Source: Actibacterium mucosum KCTC 23349 (lineage in GTDB: Bacteria > Pseudomonadota > Alphaproteobacteria > Rhodobacterales > Rhodobacteraceae). From it: DNA of 64,000 nt. The notes beneath the pieces were generated by a model that saw nothing but the letters and a program-made list of their open reading frames with translations, was not told where the DNA came from and searched no databases. The stretch lies in NCBI RefSeq assembly GCF_000647975.1, contig NZ_JFKE01000002.1, positions 62,001 to 126,000 of the forward strand, given 5' to 3'. Position numbers and translations under genes: made by a program. This document shows, in pieces, positions 33,470 to 42,932 of the stretch (positions are counted from its first letter, which is position 1; the number at the start of each line of letters is the position of its first letter).

Positions 33470-34253
33470 CCTGACCCCGCTTGACCACGCCCATGCCGGT
33501 ATGGAGGCCGCGCCCGACACCGCCGCCGCCCGCATGCGGTTCTACGAACGTCTGGCCGATGGCGAGCTGTTCCTGCTGCTCGAGGCCGAGGCCCAGGGCG
33601 ACACGATCCAGCCACGCCTGTTCGATCTGGAAAGCGGCACTTTCGCGCTGGTCTTTGACCGGCAGGACCGGCTGGTCGAATTCACGGCGGGCGTGGCGCC
33701 ATACGTGGCCCTGTCGGGCCGCGCCATTGCGCATCTCTTTGCCGGGCAGGGGATCGGGCTGGGCGTGAACCTGGGCGTGGCGCCATCGTCGATCCTGTTG
33801 CCCGATGCGTCGGTTGACTGGCTGGTGGACACGCTGGCCCAGCGCCCGGCGATGGTCGAGGCGCGCCCCACCGGGTTCGCAGCCCCACAAGGCCTGCCAC
33901 AGGCGGTGCTGGACGGGCTGGATGCCAAGCTGGCGGCGGCCACCGGGCTGGCCATCTGTGCCTATCTGGTCTCGGCGACCTATGACACCGGCGCCAAAGG
34001 GCACCTTCTGGCCTTTGTCGGCGCCGATGCCGGGGCCCAGGACCCGCTGGCCGGGGCGGTGGCCGAGGCGCTGACCTTTTCAGGGATCGAGGCCGGCGCG
34101 CTGGACGTGGCCTTTTTCGCCGCAGATGACGCAATCGTCGCGCATCTGGACCGCGCGGGATTGCGGTTTGACCTGCCGCAGCCAGAAGTGCCCCGGCGTG
34201 CCGAGCCCGTCGCACCTGGATCCGACCCCGACAAGCCGCCGCGTTTGCGTTAA
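33462..34253 (+). CDS. SseB-family protein
   Basis: A 263-residue soluble protein. Residues about 20-125 read like the SseB N-terminal domain (FYERLADGELFLLL, then GTFALVFDRQDRLVEF and YVALSGRAIAHLFAGQGIGLGVNLGV), and the C-terminal half fits the SseB C-terminal domain. Function in bacteria is not established. Its stop codon overlaps the convergent ghrA-like stop by 3 bp. Confidence 0.8.
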   Translation: MTDLTPLDHAHAGMEAAPDTAAARMRFYERLADGELFLLLEAEAQGDTIQPRLFDLESGTFALVFDRQDRLVEFTAGVAPYVALSGRAIAHLFAGQGIGLGVNLGVAPSSILLPDASVDWLVDTLAQRPAMVEARPTGFAAPQGLPQAVLDGLDAKLAAATGLAICAYLVSATYDTGAKGHLLAFVGADAGAQDPLAGAVAEALTFSGIEAGALDVAFFAADDAIVAHLDRAGLRFDLPQPEVPRRAEPVAPGSDPDKPPRLR

Positions 34254-35182
34254 TAGCCGCGCGTCTTGTCCACCAGATGCAGCAACGGTTCACCCGCTTC
34301 GGATCGGCGGATATTCTCGGCAATTACTTCTGACGCCGTGCCGGCCCGCGTGTCGGCGGCAATGTGCGGGGTGACGGTCACCTTCGGATGGTCCCAATAA
34401 GGATGGTCCGCGGGCAGGGGCTCGGTACGAAAGACATCCAGCGTGGCATGGCCGATCTGCCCGTTATCCAACGCGGCCAGCAGGGCGTCATCATCAATCA
34501 ATGTGCCGCGCCCGGGGTTGATGATCACCGCGCCGCGCGGCATTTGCGCCAGCCGCTGCGCGTTCAACAGGCTTTGCGTTTCGGGCGTGGCCGGCAACAG
34601 GGTGACCACGATCTCAGAGCGTTCAAGGACCGCCTGCAACCCAGCGTCGCCCGACACGCAATGCACGCCCGGCACCGCGCGTGGGCTGCGGCTCCATCCC
34701 CACAGATCAAATTTCAGTTGTACCAGCGCCTCGGCAGCCGCGCGGCCCAAGGCGCCAAGTCCCAACAGGCCCACCCGCCGGTGCCGCGCAAGCGGGGGCA
34801 GGTCTTGCCGCCATTCCCCTTTCAGCCCATGGATATGCGCGTCCATCCCCAGGTGGTGGCGCAAAACATGCCCGGTGACCCATTCAGTCATACCCTCGCT
34901 CAGCCCGGCATCCACCATGCGGCACAGTGGTTGCGTCAGGCTTGGCAGCCCAGCAATTCGTTCCACCCCGGCCCAAAGGCTCAAGACAGCGCGGGTGTTT
35001 GTGAAAGGCGCAAAATCGGTCATCCCGCCCGTGGGGGCATAAACGATGTAATCCACATCCTCGGGCGCGGCCTCGGTCACCACGCGGGCCTTTACACCGG
35101 CGTCAGCAATCGCGGCGGGCAGCACGTCGCGATATTCGGCCCAATTGGCATCAGATGCCGCAAACAAAACGGTCCGGGTCAA
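34250..35182 (-). CDS. ghrA: glyoxylate/hydroxypyruvate reductase A-like dehydrogenase
   Basis: A 310-residue D-2-hydroxyacid dehydrogenase. The NAD(P)-binding motif VGLLGLGALGRAAAEAL is at about 139-155. The catalytic Arg is in INPGRGTLIDDD, the Glu in VFRTEPLPADHPYW and the His in VTPHIAADT. The short N-terminus without a second substrate insert fits GhrA, which reduces glyoxylate and hydroxypyruvate. It precedes the rodA stop by overlapping its start region (4 bp), so it may be read through from the cell-shape operon. Confidence 0.88.
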   Translation of the reverse strand: MTRTVLFAASDANWAEYRDVLPAAIADAGVKARVVTEAAPEDVDYIVYAPTGGMTDFAPFTNTRAVLSLWAGVERIAGLPSLTQPLCRMVDAGLSEGMTEWVTGHVLRHHLGMDAHIHGLKGEWRQDLPPLARHRRVGLLGLGALGRAAAEALVQLKFDLWGWSRSPRAVPGVHCVSGDAGLQAVLERSEIVVTLLPATPETQSLLNAQRLAQMPRGAVIINPGRGTLIDDDALLAALDNGQIGHATLDVFRTEPLPADHPYWDHPKVTVTPHIAADTRAGTASEVIAENIRRSEAGEPLLHLVDKTRGY

Positions 35183-36327
35183 CGGCGGCTCCTTGGTCTG
35201 TGCACATGCGCGCTTTGCACCAGCCCAAACGCCCCCAGCAGCACCAACATCGACGACCCGCCATAGCTGACCAATGGCAGCGGCACCCCCACCACCGGCG
35301 CCAGCCCCATGACCATCGACATGTTGATGGCAAAGAACAAAAAGAACGTGCCCGCGATCCCGATGATCAGCAACGAGGAAAACCGGTCGCGGTTCTGCAG
35401 GGCCGAGGCGATGCAGAACACCACCACCAGCACGTACAGCAGCAACAGCGACACGCCGCCAAGAAACCCAAGCTCTTCGGCCAGCACGGTAAAGATGAAA
35501 TCGGTCTGCTTTTCGGGCAGAAAGTTCAGCTGGCTCTGCGTGCCCTGCATATAGCCGCGCCCCGACCAGCCGCCCGAACCCATGGCAATCTTGGATTGGG
35601 TGATGTGATAGCCCGCGCCCTGCGGGTCTTGCGCAGGGTCCAGAAACGTGTCGATCCGGCGGTACTGGTAATCTTGCAGGAACTGGTAATCGGTCCCCCG
35701 CGCCACGAAAACGGCGGTGACAAGTCCAATGCCCAAGGCGATGACCACCGCGAAATAGGCCCAGTGGACACCCGCGGCAAACATCACAATGGATCCGCCA
35801 ATCACCAACAGGATGGCCGTACCAAGGTCAGGCTGGCGCAGCACCATGAATGCCGGGATCAGGATAAGAACGACGGGGATCGCCACAAACAGCGGCCGCG
35901 ACACGCGCGTAACATCCAGCCAGTCGTAATAGGCAGCCAGAAACATCACCACGGTGATCTTTGCCGCCTCCGAAGGCTGAAACTCCATGAAGCCAAGGTC
36001 AATCCAGCGTGTTGCGCCCATGTTGGTGACCCCGAACAGGGCAACACCCACCAGCAACAACAACGAGGCCACATAGGCCACCGCCGCGATGTTGCGCCAG
36101 AACCAGATCGGCACGAATGCAACGCACAGCATTACACCCAGCCCCATGGCAAAGCGGTTCATCTGGGTGCCGGCCCAGGGTGTCATGCTGCCGCCGGCCA
36201 CAGAGTACAGCATCAGGAACCCGACCGAGGCCACCGCCGTCAGCAACAGGATCAAACCCCAATGCAGGTGCAGGACCTTGCGCCAACCAGTGGGGACGGT
36301 GCGCAGGTTGTGTTCAAGGTAACTCAT
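35179..36327 (-). CDS. rodA: peptidoglycan glycosyltransferase RodA
   Basis: A 382-residue SEDS-family membrane protein with about ten helices that polymerises glycan strands during elongation. Landmarks are RWIDLGFMEFQPSEAAKI, LRQPDLGTAIL, the loop QSKIAMGSGGWSGRGYMQGTQ-like, FIFTVLAEELGFLG and the C-terminal PLVSYGGSSML. It starts on the ATGA overlap with mrdA, its transpeptidase partner. Confidence 0.96.
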   Translation of the reverse strand: MSYLEHNLRTVPTGWRKVLHLHWGLILLLTAVASVGFLMLYSVAGGSMTPWAGTQMNRFAMGLGVMLCVAFVPIWFWRNIAAVAYVASLLLLVGVALFGVTNMGATRWIDLGFMEFQPSEAAKITVVMFLAAYYDWLDVTRVSRPLFVAIPVVLILIPAFMVLRQPDLGTAILLVIGGSIVMFAAGVHWAYFAVVIALGIGLVTAVFVARGTDYQFLQDYQYRRIDTFLDPAQDPQGAGYHITQSKIAMGSGGWSGRGYMQGTQSQLNFLPEKQTDFIFTVLAEELGFLGGVSLLLLYVLVVVFCIASALQNRDRFSSLLIIGIAGTFFLFFAINMSMVMGLAPVVGVPLPLVSYGGSSMLVLLGAFGLVQSAHVHRPRSRR

Positions 36328-38270
36328 GCGCGGGTCCGGGTGGGGCCGGATGTCGGGCGGCTGTCGCGCAGGGGCAGCGCGTTCAGCCGCTCATCCGCCG
36401 CGCGGCGCTGTTCGGGCGGGTAAGCCTCCAGCGGCGGGACATCGCCGTAAAGCGCGCGCAGCATGATGTCGCGGGCGATGGGGGCCGCGGCCGTTGAACC
36501 GCCGCCGCCATGTTCGACCACAACGGACACTGCCACGCGCGGGTTTTCCACCGGGGCATAGCAGACAAACAGCGCGTGGTCGCGCCGTTCCCACGGAAGA
36601 TCCTCGTTCCGGAACACACCCGCCGCGCGCTCGGCAGCGGTGATGTTTCGAACCTGGCTGGTTCCGGTTTTCCCCGCCATCTCAAGGCCTTCCGCGACGA
36701 TCCTGCTGCGAAAGGCGGTGCCGCGACGGTTGTTGGAAACCGCGTTCATCCCGTCGCGGATATAGGCCAGATGGCGCGGATCCAGACCCAGCCGTTCCCC
36801 CCCACCCGATGGCGCCTCGACCCCGTCAATGGTGCGCACCAACCGCGGCGAGACCGCCCGCCCGGTGGCAATCCGTGCCGTCATAACCGCCAGCTGCAAG
36901 GGCGAAGCCAAAACAAATCCCTGACCGATCGATGCGTTCAACGTGTCGCCGATCAGCCAATCCGCCCCGCGCGCCTCCAGCTTCCACGCTTTGTTGGGCG
37001 CCAATCCGCGCGCAACCGCAGACAAAGGCAGGTCATGTGACACCCCAATGCCCAGACGGCGCGCCATCTCGGAAATCTTGTCGATCCCAACGCGCTGGGC
37101 CACGTCGTAATAATAGACATCGCAGCTTTGCTCGATGCTGGTTTTCAGATCGACATGCCCGTGCCCGCCGCGTTTCCAGCAATGGAACCGCCGCCCGCCG
37201 CTTTCCAGATGGCCGGGGCAATAGACGGTTTCATCGGGCGTTATCACGCCCTCTTCAAGCGCGGCCAGCGCGGTGACCATTTTGAAGGTCGACCCCGGCG
37301 GGTAAATCCCCTGAAACGGTTTACTGGCCAGCGGGCGATGGTCATGTTCGGTCAGCGCCCGGTAGTCGGCTACAGAAATACCGCGCACGAATTTGTTGGG
37401 ATCAAACGACGGGGCCGACGCGATCCCCAACAGATCTCCTTCGGCAAGGTCTATCACCACGGCCGATGCGCTTTCTTCACCCAGCCGTTTCTGAACGAAG
37501 TTCTGCAGCCCCTCGTCGATCGTCAGCTGCAAATCGGCGCCCTTTGTGCCCGGCGTCCGGCGCAATTCCCGAATGATCCGGCCATAGGCGTTCTGTTCTT
37601 CGAACTTGTTGCCCGCCAAGCCGCGCAACGAATCCTCGGTCTTGGCCTCGACACCCGTTTTGCCAATCTGAAAGCGCGGGATCTGTAGCACCGGATCAGG
37701 GTCATTGATCCGCGACAGGTCATAATCCGACACGGGCCCCACATATCCCACCACATGGGCCAGATCTTCGCCCGCGGGATAAAACCGCGACAGCCCGATA
37801 TCCGGCGTCACACCGGGCAAGGACGGAGAATTCACCGAAACCTTCGAGAAATCTTCCCAACTGAGGCGGTCAAGGATCGTCACCGGCTTGTGGGCGGGCT
37901 GTTTGAACAACTCGCGCCGGGCACGCTCGGCATCTTCCATGGTCATCGGTACGATGCGGGACAAACGCGCCAACAGTTCGTCCACGTCGCCTGCGTCTTC
38001 GCGCACCACGACAATTCGATAATTCTGCTCATTGATCGCCAAAGGCACCCCGTTGCGGTCAAAGATCAGGCCACGGGTAGGTGCGATCAGCCGCACGCGA
38101 ATGCGGTTTTCCTCGGCCAGAAGGCGGAATTTGTCGGCCTGATCAACCTGCATATACCGCATACGCGCCGCCAACACGCCCGCAAAGGCCACCTGCGTCG
38201 CCCCAATCAAAAAGCCGCGCCGGCCGATTGTGCGCACGCTTTGGGCGATGTTTTTGGGCGACTGTTTCAT
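36324..38270 (-). CDS. mrdA: penicillin-binding protein 2
   Basis: A 648-residue transpeptidase: N-terminal membrane helix (FLIGATQVAFAGVLAARM), PBP dimer domain with LIAPTRGLIFDRNGVPLAIN, and a transpeptidase domain with STFK (YPPGSTFKMV), SCD in IEQSCDVYYYDVA and KTGT in AGKTGTSQV. ATG 38270 overlaps the mreD stop as ATGA. The frame remains open upstream into mreD, but that part has no PBP2 resemblance. Works with RodA and the MreBCD complex. Confidence 0.96.
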   Translation of the reverse strand: MKQSPKNIAQSVRTIGRRGFLIGATQVAFAGVLAARMRYMQVDQADKFRLLAEENRIRVRLIAPTRGLIFDRNGVPLAINEQNYRIVVVREDAGDVDELLARLSRIVPMTMEDAERARRELFKQPAHKPVTILDRLSWEDFSKVSVNSPSLPGVTPDIGLSRFYPAGEDLAHVVGYVGPVSDYDLSRINDPDPVLQIPRFQIGKTGVEAKTEDSLRGLAGNKFEEQNAYGRIIRELRRTPGTKGADLQLTIDEGLQNFVQKRLGEESASAVVIDLAEGDLLGIASAPSFDPNKFVRGISVADYRALTEHDHRPLASKPFQGIYPPGSTFKMVTALAALEEGVITPDETVYCPGHLESGGRRFHCWKRGGHGHVDLKTSIEQSCDVYYYDVAQRVGIDKISEMARRLGIGVSHDLPLSAVARGLAPNKAWKLEARGADWLIGDTLNASIGQGFVLASPLQLAVMTARIATGRAVSPRLVRTIDGVEAPSGGGERLGLDPRHLAYIRDGMNAVSNNRRGTAFRSRIVAEGLEMAGKTGTSQVRNITAAERAAGVFRNEDLPWERRDHALFVCYAPVENPRVAVSVVVEHGGGGSTAAAPIARDIMLRALYGDVPPLEAYPPEQRRAADERLNALPLRDSRPTSGPTRTRA

Positions 38271-38806
38271 CGGGCGGTCCGGGCGGCCTCCAATTCGCTT
38301 TGCGTGGGTTTGCGGATTTTCAGTATGCCAACGCTGAATAGGACCACAAGGGGATAGACCGCCACGGTCAGAAAGGCCTGCACCAACAACATCGTGAATT
38401 GCGGAGGCGCCGCGCCCAAGACACCAAGTAACAGCGCGTAAATCCCGGTTATCGCCAGAACAACAACCGCAACGAACCCGCATTCTGCCGGCAGGGGCAT
38501 CTCGGTTGACGGGTTCTGCCGGCTGCGCAGGAACTCGGCCCCCAGCAACACCAACGCGGCCCACAGCCCCAGCGGGCGCATCAACAATGCATCCGCCAGC
38601 AGCATGATACCGGCCAACAACACCGGCGGCACAAAGTCCGGCCGCCGTTGAATCCACGCAAAAGCAAGGCAAATCAACAGGTCAGGGCCGGGCAGGACGC
38701 GCGGTGACGTGCTAAGCGGTAGCAGCCGAAAGAACAGGATTACCCCGGCAAGGCCAATGAAAATCGCCCAATACGTCCACCGTCGCGTAAGGACCGGGTC
38801 GATCAT
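38267..38806 (-). CDS. mreD: rod shape-determining protein MreD
   Basis: A 179-residue membrane protein with five to six helices. Sequence is weakly conserved in this family; the assignment rests on length, hydrophobic pattern (WAIFIGLAGVILFFRLLPLS, DLLICLAFAWIQRRPDFVPP) and position between mreC and mrdA with 4-bp overlaps at both ends. Confidence 0.92.
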   Translation of the reverse strand: MIDPVLTRRWTYWAIFIGLAGVILFFRLLPLSTSPRVLPGPDLLICLAFAWIQRRPDFVPPVLLAGIMLLADALLMRPLGLWAALVLLGAEFLRSRQNPSTEMPLPAECGFVAVVVLAITGIYALLLGVLGAAPPQFTMLLVQAFLTVAVYPLVVLFSVGILKIRKPTQSELEAARTAR

Positions 38807-39717
38807 TGACCGGTCTCGGCTGTTTCGGCGATCTCTGGCGTTTCGGCCGGGGTTGGGGGCCGCGGCACGATCAAACCACCCGCGTCGCGAATGACGTCCC
38901 CCTCGTGGCTGCGCAGCACGCGCAGGAACTCCAACCGGCCAAGATCCGCCGACAAACGTACACGCAACCGCCCATCAGTGCCTTGCGCCAGATGCCCTAC
39001 CAACAATCCAGCCGGAAACACCCCGCCATCGCCAGACGAGACCACGCGATCACCCGGTCGCGGTTCGTCGGGATCTTCCAGGAACTCTACCGGCGGTGCA
39101 GAAGAATTATCGCCGGTCAGGATCGCGCGCTGCCCTGACGGTTGGATCGTAACGGGGATCCGGCTGTTGCTGTCGGTTACCAGGATCACACGGGACGAGC
39201 CTGGCCCCACGCCGGAAATCCGCCCGACAAGGCCCAGACCATCGGTCGTCGCCCAGCCGTCCACGATCCCGTCATGCGCCCCGACATTCAACAGCACCGA
39301 CTGCGAAAAGGGCGAGCCGCTGTCGGCCAGAACCACACCGGTGACATAGGTCAGACGCGGGTCAAGCCGTACCTTGTTCAACTCGCGCAGCTTGGCGTTT
39401 TGCTGTTCCAGCTGAACCGCCGCCTCTTTCCATGTGCGCATCTGGCGCAACTCGTTCCTAAGCTCTTTGTTTTGCTCGTAAATATTCGCATAGGATCGAA
39501 AATCCTGCAGCATTCCAGCCGCCGCGTTGACCGGCGCCATGGCCCAGGAAAAGGACGGCACGACCCGGTCAATTACCGCCGCCCGATAGCGTTCCGCACG
39601 GGGGCTGTCGATGCGCCACAACAAGAATATCGCGGTCAGGACCAGCACCAGCAAGGCGACCACGATGCGCCGCACGGGGCGGGCGTATTCGGTGCTCTGG
39701 TTCGGGTCTCGGGCCAT
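38803..39717 (-). CDS. mreC: rod shape-determining protein MreC
   Basis: A 304-residue bitopic protein: one helix (about 14-34), a coiled coil (about 75-115, YEQNKELRNELRQMRTWKEA), then the beta-rich MreC periplasmic domain with GLVGRISGVGPGSSRVILVT and PGDRVVSSGDGGVFPAGLLVG. The C-terminus is Pro/Thr/Glu-rich. It links cytoplasmic MreB to the periplasmic synthases. Confidence 0.95.
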   Translation of the reverse strand: MARDPNQSTEYARPVRRIVVALLVLVLTAIFLLWRIDSPRAERYRAAVIDRVVPSFSWAMAPVNAAAGMLQDFRSYANIYEQNKELRNELRQMRTWKEAAVQLEQQNAKLRELNKVRLDPRLTYVTGVVLADSGSPFSQSVLLNVGAHDGIVDGWATTDGLGLVGRISGVGPGSSRVILVTDSNSRIPVTIQPSGQRAILTGDNSSAPPVEFLEDPDEPRPGDRVVSSGDGGVFPAGLLVGHLAQGTDGRLRVRLSADLGRLEFLRVLRSHEGDVIRDAGGLIVPRPPTPAETPEIAETAETGQ

Positions 39718-39745
39718 TCAGTTGCGTCCTCTGGCCGATCAGGGG

Positions 39746-40849
<1,104 letters not shown>

Positions 40850-41017
40850 TTATAGAATGCCTTGCACAAAAGGGTAAGGGGCCAGAATTTTGCCGTGGCG
40901 TGAAATCGCTGGCTTGCACTTTTCGTACTGAATCGGCGGCTCATTGGGTGCCCTGATGCCGAAAAGTTTAACTTTTCAAACATCGCGTTTGGGCTGCGTT
41001 TACCATTACCAATGAAA

Positions 41018-41047
41018 TGGGCGCCGCGGCGTTCGCTGCGGCGCCCA
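41018..41047 (-). terminator. terminator after leuA
   Basis: TGGGCGCCGC at 41018-41027 and GCGGCGCCCA at 41038-41047 form a 10-bp stem, extendable by three pairs, 17 bp beyond the leuA stop codon. The following minus-strand sequence has only a weak T-run (ATTTCATT). Confidence 0.7.
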
Positions 41048-41063
41048 AACCGATTCTCTAAAC

Positions 41064-42638
41064 TCAGGCCGGATCGGTATATGTGACCTGCTTCACATCT
41101 GCGCCAGGGCGCGATTTTTCGCGCCGTACCAGCAGCCGGTTCAGCGCGTTTACATAGGCCTTGGCCGAGGCCACAACCGTGTCCGTGTCCGAGCTTTGGC
41201 CGGTGGCGATTTTGCCGTCTTCCTCCATCCGGACGCTGACGGTGGCCTGCGCGTCGGTGCCCTCGGTCACCGCGTGCACCTGATACAGCTGCAACCGCGC
41301 GCCATGCGGGAACAGCGCCTTGACCGCGTTGAACGTGGCATCCACCGGGCCATCCCCCTCGGCAGTGGTCGAGACATCCTCGCCCCCGATGGTCAGGGTC
41401 AGGTCGGCGGTTTGCGGGCCGTCCGTGCCGCAGACCACGCGCATGGATTTCACCTGAATGTGGTCATGCACCTCGTCGCTGGCGCTGTCATGCAGCAGGG
41501 CGACCAGATCGTCATCAAACACTTCTTTCTTGCGGTCGGCCAGTGCCTTGAACCGCACGAAGACGTCTTTCAGCTGATTGTCGGCCAGCTCGTACCCCAG
41601 ATCGGCCAGCTTGGCGCGCAGCGCGGCGCGGCCCGAATGCTTGCCCAACGGCAGCGAGCTTTCGGTCAGGCCCACATCCTCGGGGCGCATGATCTCGAAC
41701 GTCTCGGCGTTTTTCAGCATGCCGTCCTGGTGGATGCCGCTTTCATGGGCAAAGGCGTTCTTGCCGACGATGGCCTTGTTGTACTGCACCTGAAAGCCCG
41801 AAACCGTCGCCACCCGGCGGCTGATCGCCATGATCTTGGTGGTGTCGATACCGGTGTCATAGGGCATGATGTCGTGGCGCACCTTCATGGCCATCACAAC
41901 CTCTTCCAGCGCGGTATTGCCCGCGCGCTCACCCAGACCGTTGATCGTGCATTCGATCTGACGGGCGCCGGCGTCAACCGCGGCCAGGCTGTTGGCGGTG
42001 GCCATGCCCAGATCGTTGTGACAATGGGTGGCGAACACCACATCGTCGGCGCCGGGGATGGTGTCGATCAGGCGTTTGATCAGGTCGGCGCTTTCGCGCG
42101 GGGCGGTATAGCCCACGGTGTCGGGGATATTGATGGTGGTGGCGCCGGCCTTGATGGCGATCTCGATCACCCGGCACAGATAGTCGAACTCGGTCCGGGT
42201 GGCGTCCATAGGCGACCATTGTACATTGTCCACAAGGTTGCGGGCATGGGTCACCGTGTCGTGGATCAGGTCGGCCATTTCGTCCATGGTCAGGTTCGGA
42301 ATAGCGCGGTGCAGGGGCGAGGTGCCGATAAAGGTGTGGATGCGCGGACGGGCCGATTGGCGCACGGCCTCGGCGCAGCGGTCGATATCCTTGAAGTTGG
42401 CGCGGGCAAGGCCGCAGATCACCGCGTTTTTGGAACGCTGCGCGATTTGCGAGACGGCTTCAAAATCACCTTCCGAGGCGATGGGAAAGCCCGCTTCGAT
42501 AATATCGACCCCCATGTCGTCGAGCATCTCGGCGATCTCGAGCTTTTCCTCGTGGCTCATGGTGGCGCCGGGGCTTTGTTCGCCGTCGCGCAGGGTGGTG
42601 TCAAAAATCAGAACGCGGTTTTGCGAGCTGGTGGTCAT
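41064..42638 (-). CDS. leuA: 2-isopropylmalate synthase
   Basis: A 524-residue enzyme, first committed step of leucine synthesis. The catalytic domain has FDTTLRDGEQSPGATMSHEE, DIIEAGFPIASEGDFE and the metal His pair in HCHNDLGMATANSLAA (about 205-215). The C-terminal regulatory domain (about 400-510) should bind leucine. The stop codon is followed by the stem at 41018-41047. Expression is probably also controlled by the leader peptide at 42717-42800. Confidence 0.97.
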   Translation of the reverse strand: MTTSSQNRVLIFDTTLRDGEQSPGATMSHEEKLEIAEMLDDMGVDIIEAGFPIASEGDFEAVSQIAQRSKNAVICGLARANFKDIDRCAEAVRQSARPRIHTFIGTSPLHRAIPNLTMDEMADLIHDTVTHARNLVDNVQWSPMDATRTEFDYLCRVIEIAIKAGATTINIPDTVGYTAPRESADLIKRLIDTIPGADDVVFATHCHNDLGMATANSLAAVDAGARQIECTINGLGERAGNTALEEVVMAMKVRHDIMPYDTGIDTTKIMAISRRVATVSGFQVQYNKAIVGKNAFAHESGIHQDGMLKNAETFEIMRPEDVGLTESSLPLGKHSGRAALRAKLADLGYELADNQLKDVFVRFKALADRKKEVFDDDLVALLHDSASDEVHDHIQVKSMRVVCGTDGPQTADLTLTIGGEDVSTTAEGDGPVDATFNAVKALFPHGARLQLYQVHAVTEGTDAQATVSVRMEEDGKIATGQSSDTDTVVASAKAYVNALNRLLVRREKSRPGADVKQVTYTDPA

Positions 42639-42652
42639 GTCAGGATTTCCTG

Positions 42653-42733
42653 GTCTTAGCTTTGGTGTGGGGCTGTCCGGCGCTGGTATCGCATGAGCGG
42701 CCGCGCCGAAGCACGCTCAGCGCAGGCTAAGAC
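42653..42733 (-). promoter_or_regulatory. leuA leader RNA: long-range 8-bp pairing next to the ribosome-binding site
   Basis: GTCTTAGC (in the leader-peptide Leu-codon region, plus-strand 42726-42733 as GCTAAGAC) is perfectly complementary to GCTAAGAC at 42653-42660, just upstream of the AGGA ribosome-binding site of leuA. A ribosome stalled on the leader's Leu codons would cover the upstream arm and free the site. No classical stem plus T-run is evident, so control would act on translation. Confidence 0.5.
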
Positions 42734-42800
42734 GCAGTAGGCCACGGGGGGCGCGCAGGCCGGGGGCCTGACGGTTGGCGATATGTGTGTCCCGTGTCAT
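42717..42800 (-). CDS. leuA leader peptide (putative attenuation peptide)
   Basis: A 27-residue ORF from ATG 42800 to TGA 42717 ends in GLLRLSLR; counting the earlier one, five Leu are present, four of them in six residues. The stop codon is 78 bp before the leuA start. A TATAGT -10-like hexamer lies 7 bp upstream of the ATG, so the transcript may start at or next to the AUG, as for some alphaproteobacterial trp leaders. Leu-rich leaders stall ribosomes when leucyl-tRNA is short. Confidence 0.65.
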   Translation of the reverse strand: MTRDTHIANRQAPGLRAPRGLLRLSLR

Positions 42801-42932
42801 GGGCGCGACTATACCGGGGTTGGCGGAAAAGGGAAGGGGGCTTTGATCCAAATGCGGCCCGTTCCGGGCCAAGAGATCACCTCGCGCCCCCGTGGCCGGG
42901 GACGCTCAGGCGGTATGCGGTTGCGCGGGCGA

